DNA of 64,000 nt, from positions 1,984,001 to 2,048,000 of the forward strand of contig JACKCI010000001.1 of NCBI GenBank assembly GCA_020634155.1. Reading direction: 5' to 3'. The position numbers and the translations under genes were made by a program. The notes under the pieces are model-generated. The model was not told where the DNA came from, searched no databases, and saw nothing but the letters and a program-made list of their open reading frames with translations. The stretch is from Anaerolineales bacterium. Lineage in GTDB: Bacteria; Chloroflexota; Anaerolineae; Aggregatilineales; J027. Shown here piece after piece: positions 37,980 through 47,350 of this stretch; positions within the stretch are counted from its first letter, which is position 1; each line of letters opens with the position of its first letter.

Positions 37980-40457
37980 TTAGGGCTGTACAACAGGCAC
38001 AGCCCCACAATCACCTTGCTCTGTAACCACGTCTTCACGCACCCAACCTTGGGATTCGGTCATACGCCACCAGTTAAAACCATCGTTCCCAGTTGCTTGA
38101 CCATCGACACCCACAACTTGTCCAAAATTCAAAAAGCCAGCCTCAGCATAATTGGTGCCGGGTCCGGTGCGAACTCGCACGTTGCCATTGGTCGGGGTTA
38201 CAAAGCAGGCGACCGACGTGGTGGTTGTTCCATTATCGTTAGAAGATGGTGTGTTATTGTCTTGAGCGCAACGGAACCCAATGTTGTTGCCAATTATTCG
38301 GCGGTTGGCAGGGTAACGGGCCGTAGTTGTAACAAGGGTGCTACCGTCGGAATGTGACCCCCCACGCGCAACCCGTTCACTCAAAACATCGTTGCGATTT
38401 TCACGTCCATCATTAACATCAAAAGGATAGGGTTGGTAGCTTGAACTCACCCATTCAGCAACATTCCCAGCCATATCATAAGCGCCTACCCAAGATACCC
38501 CCATCAAGTAGCTACCTATTGGAGCCGTTTGATTATTGGCATTACCAAAGAAATGAGCGTTCTCTGCAACGAACTCATCACCCCAAGGGTAAGTCAAATT
38601 TTCCGAGCTACGTGCAGCATATTCCCATTCGGCTTCAGTCGGGAGCCGCATTCCGCGTTGTTCACAAAAATCGGTGGCCTCTTGCCAACTCACATTTTCA
38701 CGCGGTCGGTCAGCTTGCGTCCATGTGCTGCTACGGCTGGCTTCCCCACCAAGAGAATTAAACTGCCCATTGGAGACCTCATATTGGTCTATCCAGAAAG
38801 GCTCATCAAAACATTGCTCATTAATCGGCAACTCGTCAATCTGGCGGTCACTCCCCATTTGGAAACATCCTACAGACACCAACACCATCGGTACCTCGCC
38901 AAACTCTTGAACCACGTACTGCGGTTCTTCGGTTGCTGTTGGGCTTGGGGTAAAAGTCGGTGTCTCAGTCAATGTCTCAGTAGGCGTCGCAGTTGGAGTT
39001 TCTGTCAATGTTGCCGTTGGGGTAGGGGTTTCCGTCAATGTTGGTGTTGCTGTGGCTGTGTCACTCGCTGTCGCGGTTGGCGTAGCGGTGGCGGTGGCAG
39101 TCTCGGTTAGCGTTGCAGTTGGCGTGACTGTCTCAGTCAAGGTTGCTGTCGGAGTCTCAGATGGCGCAACGGTGGGGATAACGGTCTCGGTTTCACCCCC
39201 TGCAATTAGCGGATTATCAGCAGTTGCAGTCTCAGGTAGCGTTGGTGTGGATGACGGCTCAACCGTGTTGGTAACCCCTACCTCTGTAACCGATTGGGTT
39301 ACATCCGTTGAGGTTTCAGTCTCCGCATCCGTTGGTACAATCGTCTCGCTTGGCGCTTCTGTTGGGGTAGCACTAGCCACAGTTGCTGAAGCCGTTGGCG
39401 TTGCCGTATCCTCAATTGCAACTGCTACTGATGGGGAACCCACTGGTTCATTGGTCTCATCTTTCGATTCATTATCTCCCCTGCCCAATGCCAAGAACGC
39501 AGCAAGAATAGCAATGCCAATCACCAGCAAACCGCCAACAACCCACGTTACAGGTTGCTGATAGGCTGGTTTAGCTTCGCGCACAACAGGGGACTGTATG
39601 GGGCTTGCAATGGAGCCTTGTTGTTCCGGCACACATGCTTCATGGAAGGCTTCCGCGAAATCCGCCACACTTGCATAACGCTCATCTGGCCCCTTAGCAA
39701 GCGCTCGCAAGAGTACCGCCGAGACACTTACAGGAATAGCAGGGTTTGCCAGATGCGGCGGAGTCGGCGCAATCTCCAGATGCTTGTACATCAATGCCCG
39801 TGGGTTATCAGCCACAAAGGGTAGTTCGCCAACCACCAGCCGATAGATAACCACCGCCAACGCATATTGGTCAGATGCAGGTGATACCGGGTCACCTTTC
39901 CATTGCTCAGGAGCCATATACAACGGTGTTCCGGGTGAACTCCCTTGTTGGGTCAAGGTCACCGCGGTGTCATCCATCAATTTGGCGATACCAAAGTCCA
40001 CCAAGAACGGAGTACGGTGGCTGTCAAACATGATATTGGTGGTTTTAATATCTCGATGCACCACGCCAGATTGATGAGCATAATCCAGCGCACTCCCAAC
40101 TTTATTGAGAAGGTCGCTAATCTGCTGTAGAGAGAATTTCTCCCCCAGTTGAATGCGCTCACTCAAGGTACCGCCTGCCAATAATGGCATCACCACATAG
40201 CTTATCCCGTTCTCTGTCCCATAATCATAGATGGGTACAATATGGGGATGCTGGAGGGCGGCGGCGGTTTGTGCCTCGCGTTGAAAACGAGCAGCAAAAT
40301 TAGGGTTAGCAGCCAATGACGCAGGGAGAACTTTTACCGCAACAATACGATTCAGCGCCGCTTGATAGGCTCTATAAACAGACCCCATTCCGCCGACGCC
40401 CAGCAAATCTTGTAATTCGTATCGTCCGAGCTGTTGCCCGTTTAAATCTTCATTCAT
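37980..40457 (-). CDS. Membrane serine/threonine kinase with SUMF1-like and SH3 domains
   Basis: An 825-residue receptor-like kinase. Kinase domain (about residues 10-270): glycine loop LLGVGGMGSVYRA, lysine in VAVKVLPA, HRDIKTTNIMFD, DFGIAKL and APEQWKG, all intact. One membrane helix lies near 305-328, then a stalk of about 200 residues rich in Thr-Pro-Glu repeats. The outside part has a formylglycine-generating-enzyme-like domain (about 530-745; LPTEAEWEYAAR, YPWGDE, VARGGSHSDGS) and a C-terminal bacterial SH3 domain. The catalytic cysteines of true FGE are absent from the RGGS segment, so the domain probably binds a ligand. Likely senses envelope signals. Confidence 0.93.
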   Translation of the reverse strand: MNEDLNGQQLGRYELQDLLGVGGMGSVYRAYQAALNRIVAVKVLPASLAANPNFAARFQREAQTAAALQHPHIVPIYDYGTENGISYVVMPLLAGGTLSERIQLGEKFSLQQISDLLNKVGSALDYAHQSGVVHRDIKTTNIMFDSHRTPFLVDFGIAKLMDDTAVTLTQQGSSPGTPLYMAPEQWKGDPVSPASDQYALAVVIYRLVVGELPFVADNPRALMYKHLEIAPTPPHLANPAIPVSVSAVLLRALAKGPDERYASVADFAEAFHEACVPEQQGSIASPIQSPVVREAKPAYQQPVTWVVGGLLVIGIAILAAFLALGRGDNESKDETNEPVGSPSVAVAIEDTATPTASATVASATPTEAPSETIVPTDAETETSTDVTQSVTEVGVTNTVEPSSTPTLPETATADNPLIAGGETETVIPTVAPSETPTATLTETVTPTATLTETATATATPTATASDTATATPTLTETPTPTATLTETPTATPTETLTETPTFTPSPTATEEPQYVVQEFGEVPMVLVSVGCFQMGSDRQIDELPINEQCFDEPFWIDQYEVSNGQFNSLGGEASRSSTWTQADRPRENVSWQEATDFCEQRGMRLPTEAEWEYAARSSENLTYPWGDEFVAENAHFFGNANNQTAPIGSYLMGVSWVGAYDMAGNVAEWVSSSYQPYPFDVNDGRENRNDVLSERVARGGSHSDGSTLVTTTARYPANRRIIGNNIGFRCAQDNNTPSSNDNGTTTTSVACFVTPTNGNVRVRTGPGTNYAEAGFLNFGQVVGVDGQATGNDGFNWWRMTESQGWVREDVVTEQGDCGAVPVVQP

Positions 40458-40531
40458 AAGTGGTAATCACACTCGCCAAGTTTCGTTTGCGTAAAAACAA
40501 TTATAATCCTATGCCCTTGGATGACTAGTAT

Positions 40532-40537
40532 TATAAT
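40532..40537 (+). promoter_or_regulatory. -10 element placing transcription start at or next to the ATG
   Basis: A perfect TATAAT ends six bases before the ATG at 40544, and no ribosome-binding site precedes that ATG. If used, the mRNA would be leaderless. Another TATAAT at 40502-40507 could give a short leader instead. Neither has a strong -35. Confidence 0.4.
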
Positions 40538-40543
40538 TAGATT

Positions 40544-42862
40544 ATGTTCAATCCCAATGATTATGGTCTAGAAGTCGAAGATTTACCAACTTGGATGCGT
40601 CCGCGCTATCGTGGTATAGATTGGACGGTGGTAGCGACCCTTATTCTCTGTATTGTCGCATGTTGGCCCATCCTCAATGCACCTATTTACAGTATACCCC
40701 GTTCCCTCCAAGCTGAAACAGAACTCTATCGCATTGTGGAGATAGCGTCTGTTATGGAATCAGGGCAGGTCTATCCGCGTTGGGCTGCCAACTTCAATTA
40801 TGGCTATGGCTCGCCCATTTTCAACTACGTTGCACCCCTTCCCTATTATCTAGGCGGGACTTATCTCATCCTGACTCAAGATGCGCCACCCATTGGCCTC
40901 AAGGCTATCGCGCTATTGGGTGTCTTTTGTCTTGGGCTGGCAACAACCGCTTTTGCACGTCGCCGCTGGGGTGATACGGTCGGGGTAATGGCAACTGCCC
41001 TTGTCCTATTTTCCCCCACCTTAGCATCAACCGTTCACCTCTATACCGATCTTGGCGTCTTATGGGCAGGGGCCTTTTTCATGGGTAGCCTATGGAGTTT
41101 GGAGCGCCTAGTTGCTCATGGACGTGGCCGAGACATGGCACTCTCCGCTTTCATGACAATGGGGCTTTTACTGAGCCATTACAGCGTAGCCCCTATTTAC
41201 TTGGCAATCATAACTGGCTGGGTCATCACTTGCCGATCACAGCACTTTCGATGGGTGGTCATGAGTCTCCTGCTTGGCATTGGAGGAGCATCCTTGTTTC
41301 TTGTTCCTGCTGTAATAGACGCTAATGCAGTGACATGGGAGCCGTTGTCAGTCTATCCAACAGCCGTCAAAACCTCCCAGCTATTCGAGGCCTCCCCGCG
41401 GCTTGATCTTGCCCTATTCAATCCCCCACCTATAATGCGGCTTGGAGTTGCCCAATGGCTGTTAGGTATAGCTGGCGCGGGTTGGTTACTCTGGAAACGC
41501 AAAAAAGCCGACAGCTATTTTCTGGGGTGGGGACTACTGTTTATCCTATTGCTGCATTTCTCAGAGATGTGGGCGTATCAAAATACATTTGGGGCCTTTC
41601 GCTCCACTGACATAATGCTCCCACTCACACTCTGTGCCGCGCTCGTTGCTAGTCAAACCGTCAACCTCATTGAGGAACAGGTTAGCACAACCCGCCGTCG
41701 GTGGTTGTCAATGACGATTATCATTTTTATGGTGACGCTATCGGGGGCCAGCACCATCATTATGCCCAGCTATCTACCCACCTCGCGTTCAGATGTAACA
41801 ACCCAGCACCTGAATAGCGAACTGCGCGGATATATGCTAGGGTCGATTACGAATGGTCATTTGCTGCCACAAGGCGTGGAGGTATTACCCGATGTATCCC
41901 GCTCAGTGGTGGGAAACCTAGAACAAATCGACAAAATTGACCGCTTGAGCTTGCCACGCAACACCCGTGTGACTATCCTTGAACATTCCCCTTCCAATGA
42001 TTCATTTATTATTGAGAACCGCTCTACGGAGCATGAAATCACGATTCTGACCTTTAATTACCCCGGTTGGAAGGCAACCCGCAACCAAGAACGAATCGAC
42101 CTTCGCACCCAATCTCCCAATGGCTTTATTGGGCTTGCTATCGAGCCAGAAATCAATGACATCCATCTCTACTTCAGCGAAACACCTATCCGTCAACTGG
42201 CATGGAGCATAAGCGGCATCAGCCTCTTGATAATGGCGGCTTTGGTCATCTGGCGGGAACGCCGCGCCACACCATTACCGCCGAATACCCTCACACCACT
42301 TGCCTATAAACGCCAGCGGGAACGCTACCGCCTGATTGCCTTTATGACCATTGTCTTGGCTATAACTTATGGAGCCATCCATTTTCGTCCTGCGCTGGTC
42401 ACAACCCAAACCCCCAATACCAGCATCCCCAACGAAGCTGTGCCAATGGAGCGTATCGTTGAAGGTGGACTTGATTTCTTAGGTTTCGATTTAGAGCAAA
42501 CACAGGTAAACGCAGGCAATAGCGTGTTCCTAAACACCTATTGGGCATCTTCCGTCCCCAACCTGCCAAACTACCAGCTTGAATTATCGGTTTTGCATAA
42601 CGGGGCGGTCGTGCAAAGCCAAACCTATCGCCATCTTGCCAACTGGCCCTCGCGGGAATGGCCCTTGGATGGATATACCATCGCCACCTACCGTATCCCA
42701 ATGCCTACCGTGCCGGGAGATTATACGATTAGCTTACAGGTCGGCACTTGTGAGCGTCTCGATTTGCGTCCGTGTGAGGTGCTGGAGCCACGCGATGTGT
42801 ATGATTTGCATGGCCCAGCTACCCAGCAAATTATTTTGCCCCAAACAATTCGGGTCGAATAG
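40544..42862 (+). CDS. PTPS-related large membrane protein (glycosyltransferase-like)
   Basis: A 772-residue polytopic membrane protein with about twelve helices in the first 400 residues plus two around 550 and 600. AETELYRIVEIASVMESGQVYPRW followed by NYGYGSPIFNYVAPLPYY is typical of the 6-pyruvoyl-tetrahydropterin-synthase-related membrane family, which resembles GT-C glycosyltransferases. The acidic residue in the first outside loop would be the candidate catalytic base. The C-terminal 170 residues form a beta-sandwich outside. It probably handles a polyprenyl-linked sugar; unproven. Divergent from the kinase gene. Confidence 0.78.
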   Translation: MFNPNDYGLEVEDLPTWMRPRYRGIDWTVVATLILCIVACWPILNAPIYSIPRSLQAETELYRIVEIASVMESGQVYPRWAANFNYGYGSPIFNYVAPLPYYLGGTYLILTQDAPPIGLKAIALLGVFCLGLATTAFARRRWGDTVGVMATALVLFSPTLASTVHLYTDLGVLWAGAFFMGSLWSLERLVAHGRGRDMALSAFMTMGLLLSHYSVAPIYLAIITGWVITCRSQHFRWVVMSLLLGIGGASLFLVPAVIDANAVTWEPLSVYPTAVKTSQLFEASPRLDLALFNPPPIMRLGVAQWLLGIAGAGWLLWKRKKADSYFLGWGLLFILLLHFSEMWAYQNTFGAFRSTDIMLPLTLCAALVASQTVNLIEEQVSTTRRRWLSMTIIIFMVTLSGASTIIMPSYLPTSRSDVTTQHLNSELRGYMLGSITNGHLLPQGVEVLPDVSRSVVGNLEQIDKIDRLSLPRNTRVTILEHSPSNDSFIIENRSTEHEITILTFNYPGWKATRNQERIDLRTQSPNGFIGLAIEPEINDIHLYFSETPIRQLAWSISGISLLIMAALVIWRERRATPLPPNTLTPLAYKRQRERYRLIAFMTIVLAITYGAIHFRPALVTTQTPNTSIPNEAVPMERIVEGGLDFLGFDLEQTQVNAGNSVFLNTYWASSVPNLPNYQLELSVLHNGAVVQSQTYRHLANWPSREWPLDGYTIATYRIPMPTVPGDYTISLQVGTCERLDLRPCEVLEPRDVYDLHGPATQQIILPQTIRVE

Positions 42863-42929
42863 TTTGCTAACCCTTATACTCTGGCTATAATGCAATTAAC
42901 CAGTAATTAAACTTTTGAAGGTAACGACC

Positions 42930-43226
42930 ATGAGCAAAGACCCTATTCAAGTCGCTATTGGTAACGCATGGAAAGCCCACCGTGCTGGTGACCAAGATTC
43001 AGCCATTCGTCAATATAATGAAATTCTGGAGAAAGAGCCAGATAATATCGATGGGCTATATGGCCTTGGCCTCGCTCAAAAATCAATGGGCGATGTTCTC
43101 GGAGCCAAGCTTACGTTTACCAAGTTATCCACGATTCTTGACCGCCTCATGAGTCAAGAAGAGTCCAGTAACTTGGCAATGCAACATCGCATGGTTAAGC
43201 AGCAATTGGACATGCTCGGCAAATGA
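42930..43226 (+). CDS. Small TPR protein
   Basis: A 98-residue soluble protein made of about two TPR units (AWKAHRAGDQDSAIRQYNEIL, then EPDNIDGLYGLGLAQKSMGD). I start it at the ATG with GAAGG nine bases upstream. It overlaps the URO-D-family gene by four bases, suggesting a paired function. No partner can be named. Confidence 0.8.
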   Translation: MSKDPIQVAIGNAWKAHRAGDQDSAIRQYNEILEKEPDNIDGLYGLGLAQKSMGDVLGAKLTFTKLSTILDRLMSQEESSNLAMQHRMVKQQLDMLGK

Positions 43227-44221
43227 CCTTAACCAAGCGGGAGCGTCTCGAAAAGACGATAGCAGGCGAAGCGGTTGACCGTCTGCCAGTTTCACTTTGG
43301 CGACATTGGCCCGGCGACGACCAACGCCCTGCGGATCTAGTTCAAGCCTGCATTGATTTCCAACGCCAGTGGGATTTTGATTTCATCAAGATTACCCCAG
43401 CCTCTAGCTATTGCGTTGCAGACTACGGCGTGCAAGATCAATGGATAGGCAACATTGAGGGTACCCGCGAATATACCCGTCGTGTTGTCCAACGTTCCCT
43501 TGATTGGACAGAACTACGGGTATTGGATCCCTACAAAGGTCAACTTGGTATGCAACTTGAGGTCATTCGCCTGATGAAGGAGGGCCTCAAGGGTGACATA
43601 CCCTTTATTCAGACCGTCTTTAATCCCCTCTCTCAAGCCAAAAAGCTGGCGGGTGAAGCGGGCATGATAAACCATCTGCGTACCGCCCCAGAGCGCTTCA
43701 AAACTGGACTGAATATCATCACCGAAAACATCCTACGCTTTATTGACGCCATGCGAAAGTCAGGGGTATCGGGTATCTTCTATGCTGTCCAACATGCCTC
43801 CTATACCCTCCTAAGCCGAGCAGAGTATGAGGAGTTTGGCAAGCCCTACGATTTGCAAATTCTAGAAGCCATGCCCTCCGATTGGTGGCTCAATGTTTTG
43901 CATCTTCATGGGGAGTTGCCGATGGTCGATGTTGTCAACGACTATCCAACCTCTGTTGTCAACTGGCACGACCAAGAAACCGAACCAGACTTAGCAACGG
44001 GTAAGCTGAAATTCAATGGTGCAATTTGTGGTGGCCTTGGTCAGTGGGATGTCCACAATCGTGCGCCCAATGCCGTACTGGAGCAAGCCCGTCATGCCTT
44101 TGAAGTCATGAACAACCGCCGCCTGATTCTCTCAACAGGCTGCGTGATGATGACAACCACCCCAACATCGAACATTCGGGCCGTGCGAGAAGCGGTTGAG
44201 TTCACAAGGAACGCCTCATGA
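43223..44221 (+). CDS. Uroporphyrinogen decarboxylase-family protein
   Basis: A 332-residue TIM-barrel protein of the URO-D superfamily. RERLEKTIAGEAVDRLPVSLWRHW resembles the family N-terminus, but the strict HemE RQAGR motif is replaced, so porphyrin decarboxylation is unlikely. Related proteins are cobamide-dependent methyltransferases or demethylases acting on methylated substrates. CGGLGQWD and STGCVMMTTTPTSNIRAVREAV fit the C-terminal barrel. Four-base overlaps join it to the TPR gene and to rsmD. Confidence 0.85.
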   Translation: MTLTKRERLEKTIAGEAVDRLPVSLWRHWPGDDQRPADLVQACIDFQRQWDFDFIKITPASSYCVADYGVQDQWIGNIEGTREYTRRVVQRSLDWTELRVLDPYKGQLGMQLEVIRLMKEGLKGDIPFIQTVFNPLSQAKKLAGEAGMINHLRTAPERFKTGLNIITENILRFIDAMRKSGVSGIFYAVQHASYTLLSRAEYEEFGKPYDLQILEAMPSDWWLNVLHLHGELPMVDVVNDYPTSVVNWHDQETEPDLATGKLKFNGAICGGLGQWDVHNRAPNAVLEQARHAFEVMNNRRLILSTGCVMMTTTPTSNIRAVREAVEFTRNAS

Positions 44222-44811
44222 GCCATCGTGTCATCGCAGGAACCGCCAAAGGGCGAAAACTCAGACTCGTTCCTGATAAGGGGGTGCGCCCTATCATGGA
44301 TCGCGTCAAGGAAGCATTGTTTAACATCCTTGGGATTAGCGTCCGTGCGGCGCATTTCCTTGATTTATTCGCAGGCACGGGGGCTGTTGGCATTGAGGCG
44401 TTGAGTCGTGGAGCGGCTTATGCCCGTTTCTTGGACAACAACAAACTCTCAATTCAAGTTATCAATGATAATTTGACCCATACCCAACTCGCCGAGCGCG
44501 GTGAGGTTCTCTTGACGGATTCGCTGGCTTATCTCAAGCGCAAAGCAACTGCCACCTTTGACTTTGTGTTCATCGCGCCCCCTCAATACAAAGGGATATG
44601 GAAAGCGGCCCTCACCGCCCTTGATGAAAACCCGACCCATCTCAATCCTGATGCCTTAGTCATTGTCCAGATTGACCCCAGCGAATATGAAGACCTGTCG
44701 CTGGAAAACCTTGACCTCTACGACGAGCGACGATATGGCAATACCATGCTGTTGTTTCTGGAATATATCACCGAAGATGATGAGGAAGAAGACGAGGACC
44801 CTGCTGATTAG
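44218..44811 (+). CDS. rsmD: 16S rRNA (guanine-N2) methyltransferase RsmD
   Basis: A 197-residue Rossmann methyltransferase that modifies G966 of 16S rRNA in E. coli. The N-terminal RVIAGTAKGRKLRL and PIMDRVKEALFNIL are characteristic; FLDLFAGTGAVGIEALSRGA is the S-adenosylmethionine loop. The catalytic NPPF/DPPY position reads IAPPQYKG, a variant found in some family members. The tail is acidic. The stop shares TTAG with the convergent CCA-adding gene. Confidence 0.9.
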   Translation: MSHRVIAGTAKGRKLRLVPDKGVRPIMDRVKEALFNILGISVRAAHFLDLFAGTGAVGIEALSRGAAYARFLDNNKLSIQVINDNLTHTQLAERGEVLLTDSLAYLKRKATATFDFVFIAPPQYKGIWKAALTALDENPTHLNPDALVIVQIDPSEYEDLSLENLDLYDERRYGNTMLLFLEYITEDDEEEDEDPAD

Positions 44812-46316
44812 GAGTGGTGATGGTTGCGTTGTGCCAACCACTCCGCCAGCCATGCTGTCGCGTCGTCAGGTGTCTGGATTTCTTTAAGTGCTTGGGCTTC
44901 ATGGAGTGCGGCTACAATTTCGCCAATTATTGGCCCCGGTGCCAAATTAAAGCGCTGCATAATCTCACGCCCATTCAACAATGGCTGAAAGCTGACCAGT
45001 TCATGATGCTCATGAAAATAGCCTTCAAGCAGGGTTCGCAGCATTTCAAGGTAGCGCAGCCAGTCATTTTGGTCAAACTGTGGCCCATACTTGCCCAGAT
45101 AGTCACCCATCGTTAGCAAGCAGATATCGACGCCCGCCTCGCCCACATCGCGCCAGAACCGATAGGCCGCCCGCCGACTTAGCCCACTATGGAACAGATG
45201 CAGAGGACGCATGTGATGGCGTACAATCATCCAGAGGCGGTCGGTCTCCTCATTACTGAGGGCCAAGCGGCTCGCCCATGCCTCAACAAGGGTGGCTCCT
45301 TCTTCCTCGTGATGATAAAAATGAATACGCCCATCATCCCCAACAGATTGGGTCAGCGGTTTGCCAACATCATGTGCAAAGGCCGCCAATACCAGTAGAG
45401 CGCGGTGGGTGCGTTGATTAGGCCAAGCCATTGCGCTTAAGTAATTCGCAAGGGCAGGGCGTAACGGCCCTAAGCTCATTGCTGCTAACCCAATTGGCAA
45501 GCTCAGACTGTTGATGTCTACCGTAACGTTACTGAACGCCGTAAACAGGTTATCAATAGACTCAACGACCCCCAAACTATGCCGCCACACATCAAAAACA
45601 TGCGGGGAACTTTGCTCAATCCCCTGCATTGCTAGGGCTTCAGGAAAAATCATTGGCAATAGGCCAAGGGTATCCAGCAAGGTCAGCGCTACCTGTGGCT
45701 TGGGGCCACCTAATAGCTTGAGCAGTTCGTCACGGATACGCTCGGCAGATATGCGTTGCAGTGAGTCACCAACTGCACGGATAGCCGCTTTGGTCGCATC
45801 CGCCAGCCGCATTTGATAGCCCAAACTTAAGCGCAACGCCCGCAATGCCCGCACAGGGTCATGCTCAATAGAACTTGGTTGGCAGAGCCGTACTACTTTA
45901 TCACGGATGTTCGCAAGGCCCCCTAGTGGGTCAATCACATGCACAAGGTCATGGAGGGGTGAGGCTACAGCATTAGCCGTAAAATCACGGTCTTGTAAAT
46001 CTGTGAGGAGGTCAGGCCCTCGAAATTGAGCTACATCCAGTACCCACGCCTTGCCTTCCCACTCAATAAGGGTACGCCCAACCCCCCGTTCAGCGTCAAG
46101 GGGGTAGTAATGCCCATTGAAGGCATTGGCGAGTTGTCGGGCAATGGGGCGTCCATCATGGGGGGTAACCATATCAAGGTCATGGACGGGACGCCGCAAA
46201 TAGACATCCCGCACCACACCCCCCACCAAATAAAGTTCTGTGTTGGGTAGCACAGCTTGGATGGCATACACCAAATCCGGCCAATCAAGAGGCCGATCTG
46301 GGATTACCAACCCCAT
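44808..46316 (-). CDS. cca: CCA-adding enzyme / poly(A) polymerase family with HD domain
   Basis: A 502-residue class II nucleotidyltransferase. LYLVGGVVRDVYLRRPVHDLDMV holds the GG and DxD catalytic motifs; RDFTANAVA and the RRLRLS-like helix (RALRALRLSLGYQMRLA) follow. Residues about 310-400 form an HD phosphohydrolase domain (AFAHDVGKPLTQ). Most tRNA genes in this window lack encoded CCA (Ile, Ala, tmRNA), so a CCA-adding activity is required. Specificity for C, A or both cannot be told from sequence. Overlaps the DUF427 gene by 13 bases. Confidence 0.9.
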   Translation of the reverse strand: MGLVIPDRPLDWPDLVYAIQAVLPNTELYLVGGVVRDVYLRRPVHDLDMVTPHDGRPIARQLANAFNGHYYPLDAERGVGRTLIEWEGKAWVLDVAQFRGPDLLTDLQDRDFTANAVASPLHDLVHVIDPLGGLANIRDKVVRLCQPSSIEHDPVRALRALRLSLGYQMRLADATKAAIRAVGDSLQRISAERIRDELLKLLGGPKPQVALTLLDTLGLLPMIFPEALAMQGIEQSSPHVFDVWRHSLGVVESIDNLFTAFSNVTVDINSLSLPIGLAAMSLGPLRPALANYLSAMAWPNQRTHRALLVLAAFAHDVGKPLTQSVGDDGRIHFYHHEEEGATLVEAWASRLALSNEETDRLWMIVRHHMRPLHLFHSGLSRRAAYRFWRDVGEAGVDICLLTMGDYLGKYGPQFDQNDWLRYLEMLRTLLEGYFHEHHELVSFQPLLNGREIMQRFNLAPGPIIGEIVAALHEAQALKEIQTPDDATAWLAEWLAQRNHHHS

Positions 46317-46795
46317 GTACCGGCTCCCCCTTTAAACGGCCCAACCACATCTGAGGTAATCCATCCGCCGTAGAAATCACCTTGTTGAGCCATGACCTGT
46401 TCATCGTCGATATAACAGGCATCAACCCGTGAAGGATAAAAGGCAATATGATGCTTCAAGTTCTCATAGCCTTGGGCGGGTTTTTCGTAGCTCCACCCCA
46501 CATTCATCACCGACTGGCCGTTGATTTTGAGTGTCCAATAGCTGGCGGTGCCTTTATACTCACAAAACGTATGGTGATGGTTTTTAACCAGATACACCAG
46601 TTGAATATCATCTATTGGGATGTAATAGGTGGGCGGATGGCTAGTCTCTAGTATCCGACGGGTGCGGGTGCTCTCTGCAATTACGATGCCTTGATGAATC
46701 ACCCGCACACGGCGCGGAGATAGCTCAATACGGGGTGGGCGGGGGTAGTCCCACACTGACTCTTGCCCGACCTGTGGTTCAATACGGTTAATCAT
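46304..46795 (-). CDS. DUF427 domain protein
   Basis: A 163-residue soluble protein matching the DUF427 fold: RRVRVIHQGIVIAES, the central HHHTFCEYKGTASYW and the late YENLKHHIAFYPSRVD. The function of the family is unknown. Overlaps hpt by eight bases and cca by thirteen, so it is part of a tightly packed minus-strand operon. Confidence 0.9.
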   Translation of the reverse strand: MINRIEPQVGQESVWDYPRPPRIELSPRRVRVIHQGIVIAESTRTRRILETSHPPTYYIPIDDIQLVYLVKNHHHTFCEYKGTASYWTLKINGQSVMNVGWSYEKPAQGYENLKHHIAFYPSRVDACYIDDEQVMAQQGDFYGGWITSDVVGPFKGGAGTWGW

Positions 46796-47339
46796 GCGAT
46801 TTTACAACTCCGATAAATGGTAAATTACGATATTTCTCGTCTAAGTCCAGTCCATAGCCAAACACAAACTTGTCTGGAATTTCAAAGCCGAGGAAATCAA
46901 TGTCAATTTCAACCTCACGGCGTGACGGCTTGCTTAACAGGCAGCAGATTTTGAGGCTGGCGGGGCTGCGGGCTTCCAATTGACGCATAATGTATTGAAG
47001 GGTATGCCCACTATCGATAATGTCCTCAACAATTAGCACATGCCGATTGTTGATGTCATGCGCCAAGTCCATATCAATACGAACATGCCCAGAACTTTGG
47101 CGGATACCAGCGCCATAGCTACTGACAGCCATAAATTCGATGGCATGTGGTGGGTTAATGTGACGCATCAGGTCTGTGAGAAATACCACACCACCCTTTA
47201 GGATGCAAACCAATAGTAGGTCACTGCATCCCTGATAGGCGCGGCTAATTTCATCACCCAAGTCAGCAATGCGCTGTTCAATAGCCTCGCGGGAGATGAG
47301 CACCTCGCCAAGCTGGGGAATTTCATGCGGATTGAGCAT
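46788..47339 (-). CDS. hpt: Hypoxanthine phosphoribosyltransferase
   Basis: A 183-residue purine-salvage enzyme transferring phosphoribose from PRPP to hypoxanthine or guanine. VLIVEDIIDSGHTLQYI is the PRPP-binding motif and DLLLVCILKGGVVFLTDL the N-terminal loop; FVFGYGLDLDEKYRNLPFIG is the family C-terminal signature. Complete. Member of the cca operon. Confidence 0.95.
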   Translation of the reverse strand: MLNPHEIPQLGEVLISREAIEQRIADLGDEISRAYQGCSDLLLVCILKGGVVFLTDLMRHINPPHAIEFMAVSSYGAGIRQSSGHVRIDMDLAHDINNRHVLIVEDIIDSGHTLQYIMRQLEARSPASLKICCLLSKPSRREVEIDIDFLGFEIPDKFVFGYGLDLDEKYRNLPFIGVVKSHD

Positions 47340-47350
47340 TCGTTGGCCTC

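Noticed and set aside
38940..39440. Tandem DNA repeat or CRISPR-like array
   Set aside because: The periodic bases encode a Thr-Pro-Glu-rich stalk in frame; units vary and there are no spacers.
39052..39561. 169-codon frame on the plus strand rich in Val/Ala/Ser
   Set aside because: Antisense shadow of the stalk of the kinase at 37980-40457; no ribosome site.
43223..44221. Uroporphyrinogen decarboxylase HemE
   Set aside because: The N-terminal HemE substrate-binding motif is absent and the context is not heme synthesis.
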